DNA of 64,000 nucleotides from Nocardia sp. NBC_01327 (GCF_035958815.1 NZ_CP108383.1:620001-684000), one strand, 5' to 3'. Shown: positions 33,452 through 43,235, counted from the stretch's first letter. Program-made: numbers and translations. Notes: generated by a model not told the origin, from the sequence alone.

Positions 33452-35935
33452 GTGGACAAGCAACGCCCATCGGCAATGACACTGCCGGACATTCTCGCGA
33501 TGACGAGCGGCGGGCAGCCGGGTCCGGGAAAGACGATCACGCTGCCCAGTGGCGCGCTGTGGGAGGGCGGCCCCACCGCGGGGACATCGCTGATAACCCT
33601 TCCCGACGGTGACCCGATCCTGTTAGCGGACAACGGTTCCGGAGTCTCGAACTCGATCGTCGGCCGTTCCGGGCCGTTCGGTGCCATGGCTCGTGTCTTC
33701 GAGGAAGTGCTCGGTCATGTGCCTAGCTTCTTCGCCAATCGCGTGGCCGCTCAGGCCCTCGAACTGGTCCGCGGTCTCCCGGACTCGGGTGAACGTGAAA
33801 CCGACACCCGGATCGTCAAATTCAGCTCCAAGGCGACACTGCTCAACCCCGCCAGGCGCGGGAACCGATCCGGTTCGGCCGCCGACGAACGGCCCGAAGA
33901 TGCCGAATACCCCTATGTAGAACCGGTGCGCCGCGCATACGGCGGCTATATCGACGGCAATGTGTACAAGACACGAGCAGCCGGTCTGGTGTCCGGAGAG
34001 GGTGGCGCCACCGAGGACGCCGTTCCGCTGCGCGCGTCACCCGGTGAGTTCGTGGTCCGAGCCGCGGCGGTGTCGAATACCCTGCCGCTGCTGGAGATGA
34101 TCAATTCCGGCTGGGTGCCGCCGGCACAGTTCCTGGCCGGAATGATGTCGGGATTCAGTTCGCCCGCAGTCGATTCCCCGTCGAGCGCGCAGAACTGGCG
34201 CGACATGCTCGGCCAGGGCGTAATCGCCGACACCCTTGGGAACATCGGCAATGCCGCGGTGAACACCGGGACCTGGGCCGGAGCCGCACTCGGATCCGCG
34301 CTGGCCCCGATGTTCCAGCCCGGCGGCCTGCTGGCGCCCAGGCAGGGTAGCGGCGCCTCCGCGGCGCTACCTGCTCCGCAGGACTCGGCGGGATCCGGTT
34401 CACCCGCGGGTGTGACGGCATCGATGCAGGCCACCCCTTCGGGTGTACTCGGAATCTTCGGTGGGACAGGCGCTTCCGGCTCGCCCGGAGACGGCACCGA
34501 ATTGGGTTCGCTCGCACAGGCGCTCGGCTCCGGCATCACGGGTGCCGCCACCGCGGCGGGCAGCAATCTGGGTGCCGCACTGGGCAGAGCCATCGAACCC
34601 GCATTGGGTCCGAGTGGCACGCTCGCCCCGCAAATCGGTGAGCAACTGGGCCGGTTGATCGGATCGCAGTTCGGTGGTGCGCTCACCGCTTCGATGAGTG
34701 TCCGGACCGATGGCGGCCAACTCGGTGCTGGTAACAGCGCCGGGGGCGGGACCTCTGTAGGCGGCGGAACAGCCGGTAGCGGCGGAACCTCGGGCGGCGG
34801 TGGGACATCCGGCGGAGGCGTGACCGGTGACACCGGTGGCCCCGAACCCACAACAGGCGGCGGTGGTGGCGACAGCAGCGTTGTCGGTACCGCGGGTCCG
34901 GCAGGTACTGCCGGATCGGGTTCTCCCGGTACGAGCCCGGACACGACCGCCCGCTGGGAGTACATGCAGGGCACGTCCGACGGAAATCCGGTGTCGGGCT
35001 GGGCGTATCTGACGCCCAAGACACCAGTGGTGGGGGTGGCCGAAGGCGATATGCCCGCAGGCATGTCGCTCAACCAGTACATCGTGGACAACGGCGACGG
35101 TCTCATCGTGCAGGACGCGCCGGGCACGAATTGGCTTGGCGCACTCACCGGTGACCCCGCCGGATCGGGCATACAGGACCTCACCGGCAAGTCGCATCGA
35201 TACAACCCGAACGAGGGCAATTTCGCCGACCTGCTCCAGCTCGCCGCAGGCCAGTCCGGCCGAGATCTGGGAACGCTCCTTTCCCCACTGCTGGGTGATC
35301 AAGCTCCGGAGTCGTTGTCCCAGTTCGCGAAAATGCTTGTCAACCCAATAGGGCAGGCCTATAGCACCGCCGACCCCAATCACGACTGGACCAACACCCT
35401 CGGCTCCTGGATCAGCCAGGCCACCGGTATCCCCTGGAAGCCGACGGGACAGCAGGGTTCCTCGACCGTCACCCAGATGAACCAGCAGCAGCAGATAGGC
35501 GCCGCCGCATTCGAATCCGGTGTCCAGGGCCTGCAACAGCACGGCCTGCTCGGCGGCCTCACCGGAGCGATCTCCGGCGCGGCTTCCACGGCGGGCAGCG
35601 CGATCGGTACCGCGATCGGCACGGCCGTGGCTCCCTTCCTGGGCCCGGCGGGCGCACTCGCTCCCGCTATCGGATCGTTCCTGGGTTCGATGGCGGGCGG
35701 CGTAGTCGGCTCCGAGTTCACCCGCCCGATCGAGTGGGCGGGCAATGCGGTCAAAGAGCTGGTCGGAACCGGTTTCGGCCTCACCGACCTGGCTGACGGC
35801 CCGGCCGGGCACACCGTCCGCGGCGATATCTACAACTTCAACGGAACAGACCCGAAGAGCGCGTCCATCGCGACGGAGCGGGTTCGCCGGCGCCGGGCAG
35901 TGGCGCAGCAACGCGGAGGAGGCATGGGGCGATGA
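33452..35935 (+). CDS. Tape-measure-position protein, Gly-rich, 827 residues
   Basis: The gene sits where the tape measure is always found, between the frameshifted chaperones and the Dit-like gene. It carries a motif seen in tape-measure C termini, GGYIDGNVY with DAVPLRASPGEFVVRAAAV (about residues 165-205). Several Ala/Gly-rich hydrophobic segments follow (about 260-290, 350-400 and 695-760), typical of membrane-inserting tape measures. A very Gly-rich stretch lies at about 425-495. Unlike most tape measures, the N-terminal long coiled coil is not apparent and the protein is short. It probably sets tail length and assists channel formation in the target membrane. GTG start. A minor tail protein is the alternative. 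Confidence 0.65.
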   Translation: MDKQRPSAMTLPDILAMTSGGQPGPGKTITLPSGALWEGGPTAGTSLITLPDGDPILLADNGSGVSNSIVGRSGPFGAMARVFEEVLGHVPSFFANRVAAQALELVRGLPDSGERETDTRIVKFSSKATLLNPARRGNRSGSAADERPEDAEYPYVEPVRRAYGGYIDGNVYKTRAAGLVSGEGGATEDAVPLRASPGEFVVRAAAVSNTLPLLEMINSGWVPPAQFLAGMMSGFSSPAVDSPSSAQNWRDMLGQGVIADTLGNIGNAAVNTGTWAGAALGSALAPMFQPGGLLAPRQGSGASAALPAPQDSAGSGSPAGVTASMQATPSGVLGIFGGTGASGSPGDGTELGSLAQALGSGITGAATAAGSNLGAALGRAIEPALGPSGTLAPQIGEQLGRLIGSQFGGALTASMSVRTDGGQLGAGNSAGGGTSVGGGTAGSGGTSGGGGTSGGGVTGDTGGPEPTTGGGGGDSSVVGTAGPAGTAGSGSPGTSPDTTARWEYMQGTSDGNPVSGWAYLTPKTPVVGVAEGDMPAGMSLNQYIVDNGDGLIVQDAPGTNWLGALTGDPAGSGIQDLTGKSHRYNPNEGNFADLLQLAAGQSGRDLGTLLSPLLGDQAPESLSQFAKMLVNPIGQAYSTADPNHDWTNTLGSWISQATGIPWKPTGQQGSSTVTQMNQQQQIGAAAFESGVQGLQQHGLLGGLTGAISGAASTAGSAIGTAIGTAVAPFLGPAGALAPAIGSFLGSMAGGVVGSEFTRPIEWAGNAVKELVGTGFGLTDLADGPAGHTVRGDIYNFNGTDPKSASIATERVRRRRAVAQQRGGGMGR

Positions 35936-36825
35936 CCCACCAACTTTTGGAAACCCACGGCACGAAGGTTGTGGTGTGGGATGTGAACGGGCGGGTGTGG
36001 CATTTGTCCGGCACGAACTCCGGGCGCGAGGGTGTGCGACTGTCCCAGCAGAACGGGTTCATGTTCGCGCCGGTACAGCTGCTGATCACGGAGGGCGCGC
36101 GGCAGGACGGGGCCACCTTCGAGCGCTCGGTGCGGTCGAAGAAGGAGTGGGATTTCCTTGTCGTCATCTCCGGTGCGTCGAAAGACCCTGGCGTGGACCC
36201 GGTTCGGGACTTCCACGCCGTGCATGACGCCTGGTTCCGGGGCTGGTCGACCGACAAACCGGTGACCGTCGGGTACTTCACCCGGCATCAGGGCTGGCGG
36301 TTCCAGCAAGCGCAGCTCGATGCCGCGCCGGAGCCGGTCTCCAGTATCGATCCGGCGGTGAATGCCGTTGCCGCGTACAAGATGTCGGCGACGGCCATGG
36401 ACCCGCTGGAACACCATCTGCAGGAGAGCTCGGTGTGGGCCAACACCTCCGGTGCGGGTGAAGGCACTGTGCGCGTGCGCAACGCCGCCGATCAGCCCGC
36501 CTGGCCGCGGTACACCATGAACGGTCCCGGCCGCTGGTCCATTCTGGATCCGGGCGACGGCGACCTGCTGCGCATGGTGCAGACACCCACGCTGTTGGCG
36601 GGGGAGACGCTGCAGATCGATACCCATCCCCGGCACCGCACCGCGCGGGTCTACTCCGGCAATAGTCCGCAGGGCCGAAATGTGTGGGCACAGTTGGCAG
36701 GTAGGCGCTGGCTGACGCCTATGGACCCGTGGAGTGCCACCGATATCAGGGTGAAGGTGGAGGGCGGCACGCTCGCTTCGAGCATTGTCGCCGCCGCCAC
36801 GCCACGATCCTCGCGGCCGTTCTGA
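35932..36825 (+). CDS. Distal tail (Dit-like) minor tail protein
   Basis: The 297-residue protein starts at an ATG overlapping the tape-measure stop. Its N-terminal beta domain contains GTKVVVWDVNGRVWHLSGTN and FAPVQLLITEGARQDGATF. The middle has DFHAVHDAWFRGWSTDKPVT and the C-terminal part resembles a jelly-roll (NGPGRWSILDPG). Proteins of this order and size form the ring joining tail tube to tail tip in siphophages. It ends one base into the next gene. Confidence 0.75.
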   Translation: MTHQLLETHGTKVVVWDVNGRVWHLSGTNSGREGVRLSQQNGFMFAPVQLLITEGARQDGATFERSVRSKKEWDFLVVISGASKDPGVDPVRDFHAVHDAWFRGWSTDKPVTVGYFTRHQGWRFQQAQLDAAPEPVSSIDPAVNAVAAYKMSATAMDPLEHHLQESSVWANTSGAGEGTVRVRNAADQPAWPRYTMNGPGRWSILDPGDGDLLRMVQTPTLLAGETLQIDTHPRHRTARVYSGNSPQGRNVWAQLAGRRWLTPMDPWSATDIRVKVEGGTLASSIVAAATPRSSRPF

Positions 36826-37025
36826 TGGCAGATACCGAGAGCGACGAACCCGTCGTGGCAGGCACCGTTCCCGTGCCCATCGAATTCTTCGAACCATATG
36901 CGGATCAACCTTTTTCGCCCACCCACCTGACGATTCGGATTCCTCCCGTCGGGGCCCTGGATCCCGGCGAAACCCCACCGGCTGATCCACCCGAGACCGC
37001 TACGGAAGGTGGTAACGATGCCTGA
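36825..37025 (+). CDS. Small acidic tail-operon protein
   Basis: This 66-residue protein lies between Dit-like and Gp37-like genes, overlapping both (TGATG at the start, 8 nt at the end). It is Pro/Glu/Asp-rich with PIEFFEPYADQPFSPTHL and has no domain known to me. Short linkers of this kind occur at the same place in actinophage tail operons. Tight overlap supports translation. Confidence 0.6.
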   Translation: MADTESDEPVVAGTVPVPIEFFEPYADQPFSPTHLTIRIPPVGALDPGETPPADPPETATEGGNDA

Positions 37026-38640
37026 CAGCCCGAGCTGGGATCCGCAGACCGAAGCCCGGCGCATGGACGAGGCATTCCATGCCGACCAGGAGCTGGCGCG
37101 CGATCCTGGAGTGCTGGTGCGCTACTGGGACAAGTTCATGCGCGAAGTGGGGGAGGAGCACAACTACCTCTCGCTCGAATTCACCTACCCGCGCAATGCC
37201 GCCGGTGGCCTGAAGATGATCTGCCCCAGGGACATGGTGCACTTCGATCACCTCTTCAACAACGATGACGGCGAGGACGCCACCATCCCGATCACCGTGA
37301 ACACCAGAGGATTCCGGTGGGACGGCTATATCACCAAGGCCTCGCTGGTACGTGATGACAACGGCGTCGAGACCGTGGACATCGAGGCCATCCACGCCTG
37401 GAATCACGTCGCCACGATCTGCTGCTGGGCCTCGCCCTTCGCACCGGTGCTGGCCCAGTTCCCGCGCCACCACATTCTTTTCGGCCCGGTGCGCACGATC
37501 ATCACCACCTATCTGACGATGAATCTGATGCGGTTACAGGCGCCCGGTTGGGCGCCGCCGGGAACCGTGAACGATCCGCTGTGGAGCGGTGTGGGCAACC
37601 CCCTGTTCCCCATCGCCGTCGTACCGGTCGACCCCGCGACCGACACCAGCCGCTGGAGCGCGGCCTCGGCCCGATTCGATATGGCGGACAAGCTCTTCGA
37701 GCCCATGCTGGAGGACTCCGGTGTCATGCTCACCGCCCGATTCTTCCTGCCGGGCGAGGATGAGCAGCCCGCGCCCGACTGGTTCTATCTGGAGCAGCCG
37801 ACCGTGGTGCTCGAGACCGTGGACAAGTCCGGTGTGACCGGCTCGACCGGCACACTGATCGACGGAATCCAGTCGTGGATAGAGGAATTCGCCGACGACG
37901 GCACCACTCCGAAGCGCTATCCGCGATTCGATTCCACCACCCAGTACGAGGCCGTCTACGGGCAGCCCGGCAAATTCGGCACCTTCACGAACTTCCCGTG
38001 GGTCTGGTACTTCGAAGGCGAGTACTCCGGTATCGGCGCTTCCGAAGTGGCGCTGCACAAACCACTCGCCACCGATGTCATCATCGGTGGTCGGTCGCCC
38101 GGCTGGGTGAACGCCGGTATCGAAGTGGTGATCAAGGGTCTGCTGTCCCTGATCGGCCTGGACTGGCTGTATCGCGGACAGCTCAACGATGTATTCCTGG
38201 CCTGGATGGTCTACCGGGATATGGCGCGCGTGGATCGGGCAGGCCCGTACGCGTTCCGCGAGCTCTATATCACCGGCAGTGATAAGGCCTTCAATCTCGA
38301 CGGCCTGGTCGCCGCCCGGCAGGGCCTGCACCTGACCCGCGGCTACACCAGCCACAAGGTCACCATCGAGGACAACGCGCCGTATCTGCTCGGCCGGGAC
38401 TTCGGACTGGGCGATCAGATCGGCTTTGCGGTCGGCCTGCACGTATTCACCGACTACGTCACCGAATTGACCTTCCACGACGATCGCGAGACGGCTTCGA
38501 AATGGCAGATCACCGTGGGTGACGGCTCGGATGAAGAGGACTCGATCGTCAAGGCCTGGCAGCGGCTGGGCCGCTTCGCGCACGCCATCAAGGACCTGTC
38601 CACCGATGTCGGCGCCGACCTCGACCTGCTCATCTTCTGA
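37018..38640 (+). CDS. Siphovirus Gp37-like minor tail protein (tail hub)
   Basis: A 540-residue protein with GGLKMICPRDMVHFDHLFNN, DGYITKASLVRDDNGVETVD and IEAIHAWNHVATICCWASPF. This pattern is familiar from the siphovirus Gp37-like hub family of actinophages, related in fold to gp27/Tal. It would form the central hub at the tail tip, binding the Dit ring and the fibres encoded downstream. The ATG at 37018 is preferred to the GTG at 37009 because GGAAGG precedes it. No protease or lysin domain is evident within it. Confidence 0.78.
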   Translation: MPDSPSWDPQTEARRMDEAFHADQELARDPGVLVRYWDKFMREVGEEHNYLSLEFTYPRNAAGGLKMICPRDMVHFDHLFNNDDGEDATIPITVNTRGFRWDGYITKASLVRDDNGVETVDIEAIHAWNHVATICCWASPFAPVLAQFPRHHILFGPVRTIITTYLTMNLMRLQAPGWAPPGTVNDPLWSGVGNPLFPIAVVPVDPATDTSRWSAASARFDMADKLFEPMLEDSGVMLTARFFLPGEDEQPAPDWFYLEQPTVVLETVDKSGVTGSTGTLIDGIQSWIEEFADDGTTPKRYPRFDSTTQYEAVYGQPGKFGTFTNFPWVWYFEGEYSGIGASEVALHKPLATDVIIGGRSPGWVNAGIEVVIKGLLSLIGLDWLYRGQLNDVFLAWMVYRDMARVDRAGPYAFRELYITGSDKAFNLDGLVAARQGLHLTRGYTSHKVTIEDNAPYLLGRDFGLGDQIGFAVGLHVFTDYVTELTFHDDRETASKWQITVGDGSDEEDSIVKAWQRLGRFAHAIKDLSTDVGADLDLLIF

Positions 38641-38663
38641 TTCCCCGTGAAGGAGTGAAACCT

Positions 38664-39698
38664 ATGGCGGACACCAGTTTTCCCGCTCACCTGAGCGTGG
38701 ATCGGCAGCTCGATATCGACGGCGTGCCGATCCTCACCGCGACGGTCTCGGTCTCCGATGACGTCGCTTACCTCCCGCTGCCCGCCGGTCCGGCCGGGGC
38801 ACAGGGACAGCGCGGACGACCGCGCAGCACCTTCCGCAAGATGGGGGAGATCCCCAATGCGGGGGCCAGGCCCACCGGTCTCAACGCTGAAGATCGCGGC
38901 AAATGGTGGCATCGGCTCGACGACAATGGCATGGACGTCTGGACCGGCACGGCGTGGAAACATTCGCCCGCCGCAGTCGGCGTGCGCGGACCGATCGCTG
39001 ACGCCAACCAGATCACCGCCGCCCCGACCAAGAATCTTCCGAATCTCACCACTCCGGCGGTCGAATTCCTCGGCGCGGGTGCACAACAGCAGTTGAATAC
39101 GACCGCGCCCGCCGGTCCGCAGGGCGCGAAGGGCCCGGCCGGCGTCTCCGGGCTGATCACCAAGTCGCCCGACTTCGACCAGACCTCCGGCCTCACTCAC
39201 GGCGGTGTCTTCGCATACCAGCGCTCCAGCGGAAAGTTCCGCGGCATGCCCGCACCGCTGGGTGTCGGCCCATGGTCCTGGTACGAGTCCGATTTCGTCG
39301 CAGACCAGGAAACCTCGGTGGGGCAGCTGATCGCCGGAACCTTCACGATCCCGGCGCAGCCGTTCGCTTGGCGGCCTGTCGTTTACGGGCATATCTCGAC
39401 CTATTCGGTGAACAACGGGCAGCAGTCCGCGCGGGTGGCCGTGCGACTGTACAACTCGCAGGGCCAGGTGGTCGGGGCGACGGCCGGCGGTTCGGGCGTC
39501 TACCTGTACTCGCCGATCATTCCCACCTACCGCGATGAGCAGTCCACCCGAACCCTTTCGCCGACATCGGATTTCGCTGTTGTTCCGGCCGGACAGCCCG
39601 CCAACCTGATCGTCGCCGTCGAACGCGATAACGGCAACGCCGCGATCGGTTACCGGACCAGCAGGGCATCGCTCGTCGTCTACGCCCGACCCATCTGA
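38664..39698 (+). CDS. Collagen-like tail fibre / receptor-binding protein 1
   Basis: The 344-residue protein has two short collagen-type Gly-X-Y segments, GPAGAQGQRGRPR (about 37-49) and GPQGAKGPAGVSG (about 152-164), around a globular part. A C-terminal beta-domain of about 140 residues begins near TIPAQPFAWRPVVYG and ends LVVYARPI. The same terminal domain recurs in the next two genes. Such trimeric fibres bind the host surface and set target range. AAGGAG precedes the ATG at 38664. Confidence 0.78.
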   Translation: MADTSFPAHLSVDRQLDIDGVPILTATVSVSDDVAYLPLPAGPAGAQGQRGRPRSTFRKMGEIPNAGARPTGLNAEDRGKWWHRLDDNGMDVWTGTAWKHSPAAVGVRGPIADANQITAAPTKNLPNLTTPAVEFLGAGAQQQLNTTAPAGPQGAKGPAGVSGLITKSPDFDQTSGLTHGGVFAYQRSSGKFRGMPAPLGVGPWSWYESDFVADQETSVGQLIAGTFTIPAQPFAWRPVVYGHISTYSVNNGQQSARVAVRLYNSQGQVVGATAGGSGVYLYSPIIPTYRDEQSTRTLSPTSDFAVVPAGQPANLIVAVERDNGNAAIGYRTSRASLVVYARPI

Positions 39699-39708
39699 GT
39701 GAGGTGAC

Positions 39709-40794
39709 ATGTCCACTATTGGTGAATACTTCGAACACACCCTCATCCGCGGACTCGACGAGGGTATCGGCACGCCGGGCCTGGTTCAGTCCATGCACGC
39801 CACACCCCGCGACGGATCACTGGAACTGATGACCGGGTCGCCGGGGCCCACCGGTCCAGCCGGCGAACCGTGCCGGGCATTTCGGTGGGAGGGCGATATC
39901 GCCGACCAGGCCGCACTGACTGCGCTGTCGGCCAAACTCGGTGTGGCACAGGCAGGTAAAGCTTGGCGAGTGCTGTCGAACGACACGCTCGTGTATTGGA
40001 ACGGCGCCGGATTCGACAATTTCACCGACGCGTTCGGTGCGGCCGGGCCGGACGGTATCTCATGCACCGTCAGTATCGGTACCGTCGATACCGGGCCGGT
40101 CGGCTCGGACCTACAGGCTACGATTACCGGCACCGCGCCGAATCTGACCTTGAACCTGACGGTTCCGCGTGGAGTGAAGGGGCTCAAGGGAGCTCCGGGT
40201 AGCCCCGGGCCGATTCGCAACGCACCCGACTATTCCAACGGCACGCACATCGATAAGGCTGTACCCCAGTGGGATTCGGGTGCGGGCAAGTGGACGCCGA
40301 GGCCGTACCCCGGATTGCGCGGCCCATGGTCTATCGCCGAAACCGTCGCATGGGATGGCGGCCCGGCGTGGGCCGCCACTCAGATGAACATCGGCACCTC
40401 ACCGAATACCGTGGCGCGATTGAATATTCCGGCCCAGGACGCCGACTGGCGGCCGGTGGTCGCCGGCGCCGTCTATGTTCAGACCGCTGAGAACGCGCAA
40501 ACCTTCGACACCCGGGTCGACGCCGAAGTCCGCCTGGGCTCCGACAGCGGTCAGCTCGTGGCATTGGGCTCCGGCACACCCTCGGGCATCGATGGCGCGT
40601 GCCGCTTCCAGCCGTTCTTCGGCGCGCGAATCACCCCGGACAGCACCGTCGGCGTGATTCCGGCCGGTCAGCCTGTCGTGCTGTATGTGGTGCTGCGCCG
40701 CATCACCGGCAGTTCCAACTATTACTACTACCAGGGCGGCGCTCAAATCCTTTGCTGGGCACAGCCGGTCGGCTTCGCGCCGACGCCCGCCTGA
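39709..40794 (+). CDS. Collagen-like tail fibre / receptor-binding protein 2
   Basis: The 361-residue paralogue of the previous gene has its own N terminus and collagen-like turns GSPGPTGPAGEP (about 43-54) and GVKGLKGAPGSPGP (about 152-165). The WRGDIA/WEGDI-type carbohydrate-domain-like block AFRWEGDIADQAALTALSAK follows the first turn. The C-terminal domain starts at LNIPAQDADWRPVVAGAVYV. It overlaps nothing but lies only 10 nt after fibre 1. The terminal domain has diverged more than the collagen and hinge portions, consistent with selection on receptor recognition. Confidence 0.78.
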   Translation: MSTIGEYFEHTLIRGLDEGIGTPGLVQSMHATPRDGSLELMTGSPGPTGPAGEPCRAFRWEGDIADQAALTALSAKLGVAQAGKAWRVLSNDTLVYWNGAGFDNFTDAFGAAGPDGISCTVSIGTVDTGPVGSDLQATITGTAPNLTLNLTVPRGVKGLKGAPGSPGPIRNAPDYSNGTHIDKAVPQWDSGAGKWTPRPYPGLRGPWSIAETVAWDGGPAWAATQMNIGTSPNTVARLNIPAQDADWRPVVAGAVYVQTAENAQTFDTRVDAEVRLGSDSGQLVALGSGTPSGIDGACRFQPFFGARITPDSTVGVIPAGQPVVLYVVLRRITGSSNYYYYQGGAQILCWAQPVGFAPTPA

Positions 40795-40810
40795 GTACGG
40801 AGCAACAGCT

Positions 40811-41857
40811 GTGACCAACGAACCCACTACCGTCTACGACGACAATGTCATGATCACCATGCGCGGTATCGCCGACTCGATCGGGTTGCCGCACACTGTG
40901 AATCCCGTCGAGCACATCGATCGGGAAGCGCTGATCGAACTGCGGCAGGGACCGGCCGGTGACACCGGTCCCGTCGGTGACCCGGCCTGGCCGTGGGATT
41001 GGCAGGGCGACGTCGCCGACGTCGCCGCGCTGCGAGCGCTCAATCTCACCACCGCTGATGCGCGCAAAGCGTGGCGAGTGGTTGCCGAGAACGCGGTCTA
41101 CTACTGGACCGGGCTGGAGCTCTTCGCGTTCGCGAATGCTTTCACCAAGGTGGGTGCCCGCGGAAAGGCCAACCGGCTCAGCGGATCTGCTGTCGCTGGG
41201 CCCAATGGGTCCGCTGCGAGCGCTCGGATCACCGGAACCGCACCGAGTCAGAATGTCGAAATCACTTTCCCTCGGGGCGATACCGGTGACGTCGGTGACG
41301 CGGGCGCCGCGGGGCGCATTCAGGATTCGGCCGATGTCCTGATCGACGACACCCATCCGCTCGGGCAGGACCTTGTCCTGTCCTGGAATACGGCACTGCA
41401 GAAGTTCGTGCCAATCCCCAGCCCGCGCCTCGGCGGACCGTGGGCCATCGGTCAGGGCCAATTCGCCGGTGGCACCGGCCTCAACGAGGATTCGAAAGTG
41501 CTGGCCACCCTCACCATTCCCAGCCAATCGATGAATTGGCGGCCCATGGTCGAGGGCTGGATCAATATCGGCACCGAAGGCCCGCGCTACAAGTCCCGCT
41601 GCAATGTCGAAGTCCGCATCGGCAGCCCCACCGGTGATCTTGTCGGCTACGGAAACGGCACCAGCGTCCCCACCTTCACGAGCGTCTGGATCTCGCCGTG
41701 GTTCCAGTTCCCGATGACGCCGAACTCCAGTTTCGGTGTGGTGCCCGCCAATCAGACCATCACGCTGTACGTCGTCGCGCGCCGTGTGATCGGCACCGAA
41801 CGGTATTTCGTCAAAGCCAATGACGCACAGGTGACCGTCTACGCCGATCCCGTGTAG
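40811..41857 (+). CDS. Collagen-like tail fibre / receptor-binding protein 3
   Basis: The 348-residue third paralogue has a GTG start at 40811, 16 nt after fibre 2. Collagen-like segments are GPAGDTGPVGDP and GDTGDVGDAGAAG. It shares the block WDWQGDVADVAALRALNLTT with fibre 2. The C-terminal domain runs from TIPSQSMNWRPMVEGWINIG to VTVYADPV. Order and spacing indicate tandem gene duplication followed by divergence. Three fibres may form a hetero-complex or give a broadened target range. Confidence 0.78.
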   Translation: MTNEPTTVYDDNVMITMRGIADSIGLPHTVNPVEHIDREALIELRQGPAGDTGPVGDPAWPWDWQGDVADVAALRALNLTTADARKAWRVVAENAVYYWTGLELFAFANAFTKVGARGKANRLSGSAVAGPNGSAASARITGTAPSQNVEITFPRGDTGDVGDAGAAGRIQDSADVLIDDTHPLGQDLVLSWNTALQKFVPIPSPRLGGPWAIGQGQFAGGTGLNEDSKVLATLTIPSQSMNWRPMVEGWINIGTEGPRYKSRCNVEVRIGSPTGDLVGYGNGTSVPTFTSVWISPWFQFPMTPNSSFGVVPANQTITLYVVARRVIGTERYFVKANDAQVTVYADPV

Positions 41858-41945
41858 TTCCGGAATCGACTGTCTCCCAGGCTCCTCGGAGCCCAACTCT
41901 CAGGTACGCCGCTTCCGGCTGCCCGCTGTTCGAAAGGCATCCTCC

Positions 41946-43235
41946 ATGGCCGATCTGCCCCCGCTGAAGTACGGAAAGGTCGTCGGGCGGTTCCTCGCCA
42001 ATGTCGCCGACGGGCCCGACATCGGTGAGCTGCCCGAATTCCCGCCCCTGGCAGGCACTCTCACCTTCACCGCCGATGCACCGAAGATCCTGGTGGCCGG
42101 CGGTCAGCCCGCCCCCGCCACCTACGTGCAGCTGCCCAACCACTATGTGTGCGAGCTCGACGAATTCGGCTACCTCACCTGGCGCGGCAAGCGCGGGATC
42201 CGGCTGGTAGCCCCGAGTGTCGATACCAACCCGGGCAACTGGACGTGGCGAGCATCGTTCGATCTGAGCTACGACGGTGAACCCGTTGCGCTCGACCCCT
42301 TCAGTTTCACTGTGCCCGAATATGTTCCGGGTGCGGACCCGGCCAACCCGGATACCGGTTCCACCGGGCTGGTCGACCTCACGCTGGTCTCGCCGGTGCC
42401 CGCCAGCCCCGGCAATGCCGTCACGCGCGGTGAACGCGGCAGCGGAATCCAGTTCGACGGCCAGGCTGCGACCTACGCGGCGTTGCCCGCCGCGCCCAAG
42501 GATGGCGCGCAGTACGTGGTGAAGGCCGACGGACTGCTGTACGTCTATCGGACAGTCGGTGGCTGGACGCCCAATGGCCAGGGCATCGTGGTGCGTGGCC
42601 AGGCGGGAACCACTGATTGGGCCGGAATCACCAATAGGCCCGCCACTTTCCCGGCGACGCTCGGGACCACATCGGGCACCGCTGCCGCCGGAGACGATGC
42701 ACGGCTTTCCGATGCCCGCACTCCTGTAGCGCACACCCACACGGCGAGCCAGATTTCCGATGCGACCGTGACCGGGCGCTCGGTGCTGACCGCCGCCGAC
42801 GCAACCGCCGTACGCACAGCGGTCGCTGCTGTCGCCGCAACGGATCCGCGCCTGTCGGATGCACGTACGCCGACCACGGCCGGGCAGGTTTACGACATCG
42901 CCTTCAAGTCGCACAACGGAACCCGGGTGGCGGGCGCAGGCAATGTGATGCCCGAGGGGTTGCGCCTCGAGCGGAACATCTCCGTCAGCGCGATCACCTA
43001 CCGCGGTGAAACCGCGGGCACCGGCAATCTCGTTGTCGAACTCCGCAAGAACGGCACCACATTCGCCAACACCTCAGCGACGATCGCTGCCGCGAATCAT
43101 GCGGTCGACACCATTGTGACGGCCAATGGGCCGTGGAGCTTCGCCGTTGGTGATCGCCTCACGGTGTTCGTCACCACCGTCGACAACCCGGCAGGCAAAG
43201 GTTTGCAAGTGAGTCTGAGGGGCGTGACGATCTGA
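41946..43235 (+). CDS. Tail fibre protein with DARLSDARTP-type repeats
   Basis: The 429-residue protein has an N-terminal immunoglobulin-like or beta domain (to about 140). A hinge and repeat segment follows with RLSDARTPVAHTHTASQISD and a second LSDARTPT copy, which are classic phage tail-fibre repeats carrying the HxH metal-binding pattern. The C-terminal 110 residues (KSHNGTRVAGAGNVMPEGLR onwards) are beta-rich and likely the receptor-binding head. It ends by overlapping the next start (TGATG). It differs in N terminus from the three collagen-like fibres. Confidence 0.78.
   Translation: MADLPPLKYGKVVGRFLANVADGPDIGELPEFPPLAGTLTFTADAPKILVAGGQPAPATYVQLPNHYVCELDEFGYLTWRGKRGIRLVAPSVDTNPGNWTWRASFDLSYDGEPVALDPFSFTVPEYVPGADPANPDTGSTGLVDLTLVSPVPASPGNAVTRGERGSGIQFDGQAATYAALPAAPKDGAQYVVKADGLLYVYRTVGGWTPNGQGIVVRGQAGTTDWAGITNRPATFPATLGTTSGTAAAGDDARLSDARTPVAHTHTASQISDATVTGRSVLTAADATAVRTAVAAVAATDPRLSDARTPTTAGQVYDIAFKSHNGTRVAGAGNVMPEGLRLERNISVSAITYRGETAGTGNLVVELRKNGTTFANTSATIAAANHAVDTIVTANGPWSFAVGDRLTVFVTTVDNPAGKGLQVSLRGVTI

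Noticed and set aside
33452..35935. Reading this gene as a cell-wall or collagen-like surface protein because of its Gly-rich stretch
   Set aside because: No signal peptide, and its place between chaperones and Dit plus the SPGEFVV motif point to the tape-measure slot.
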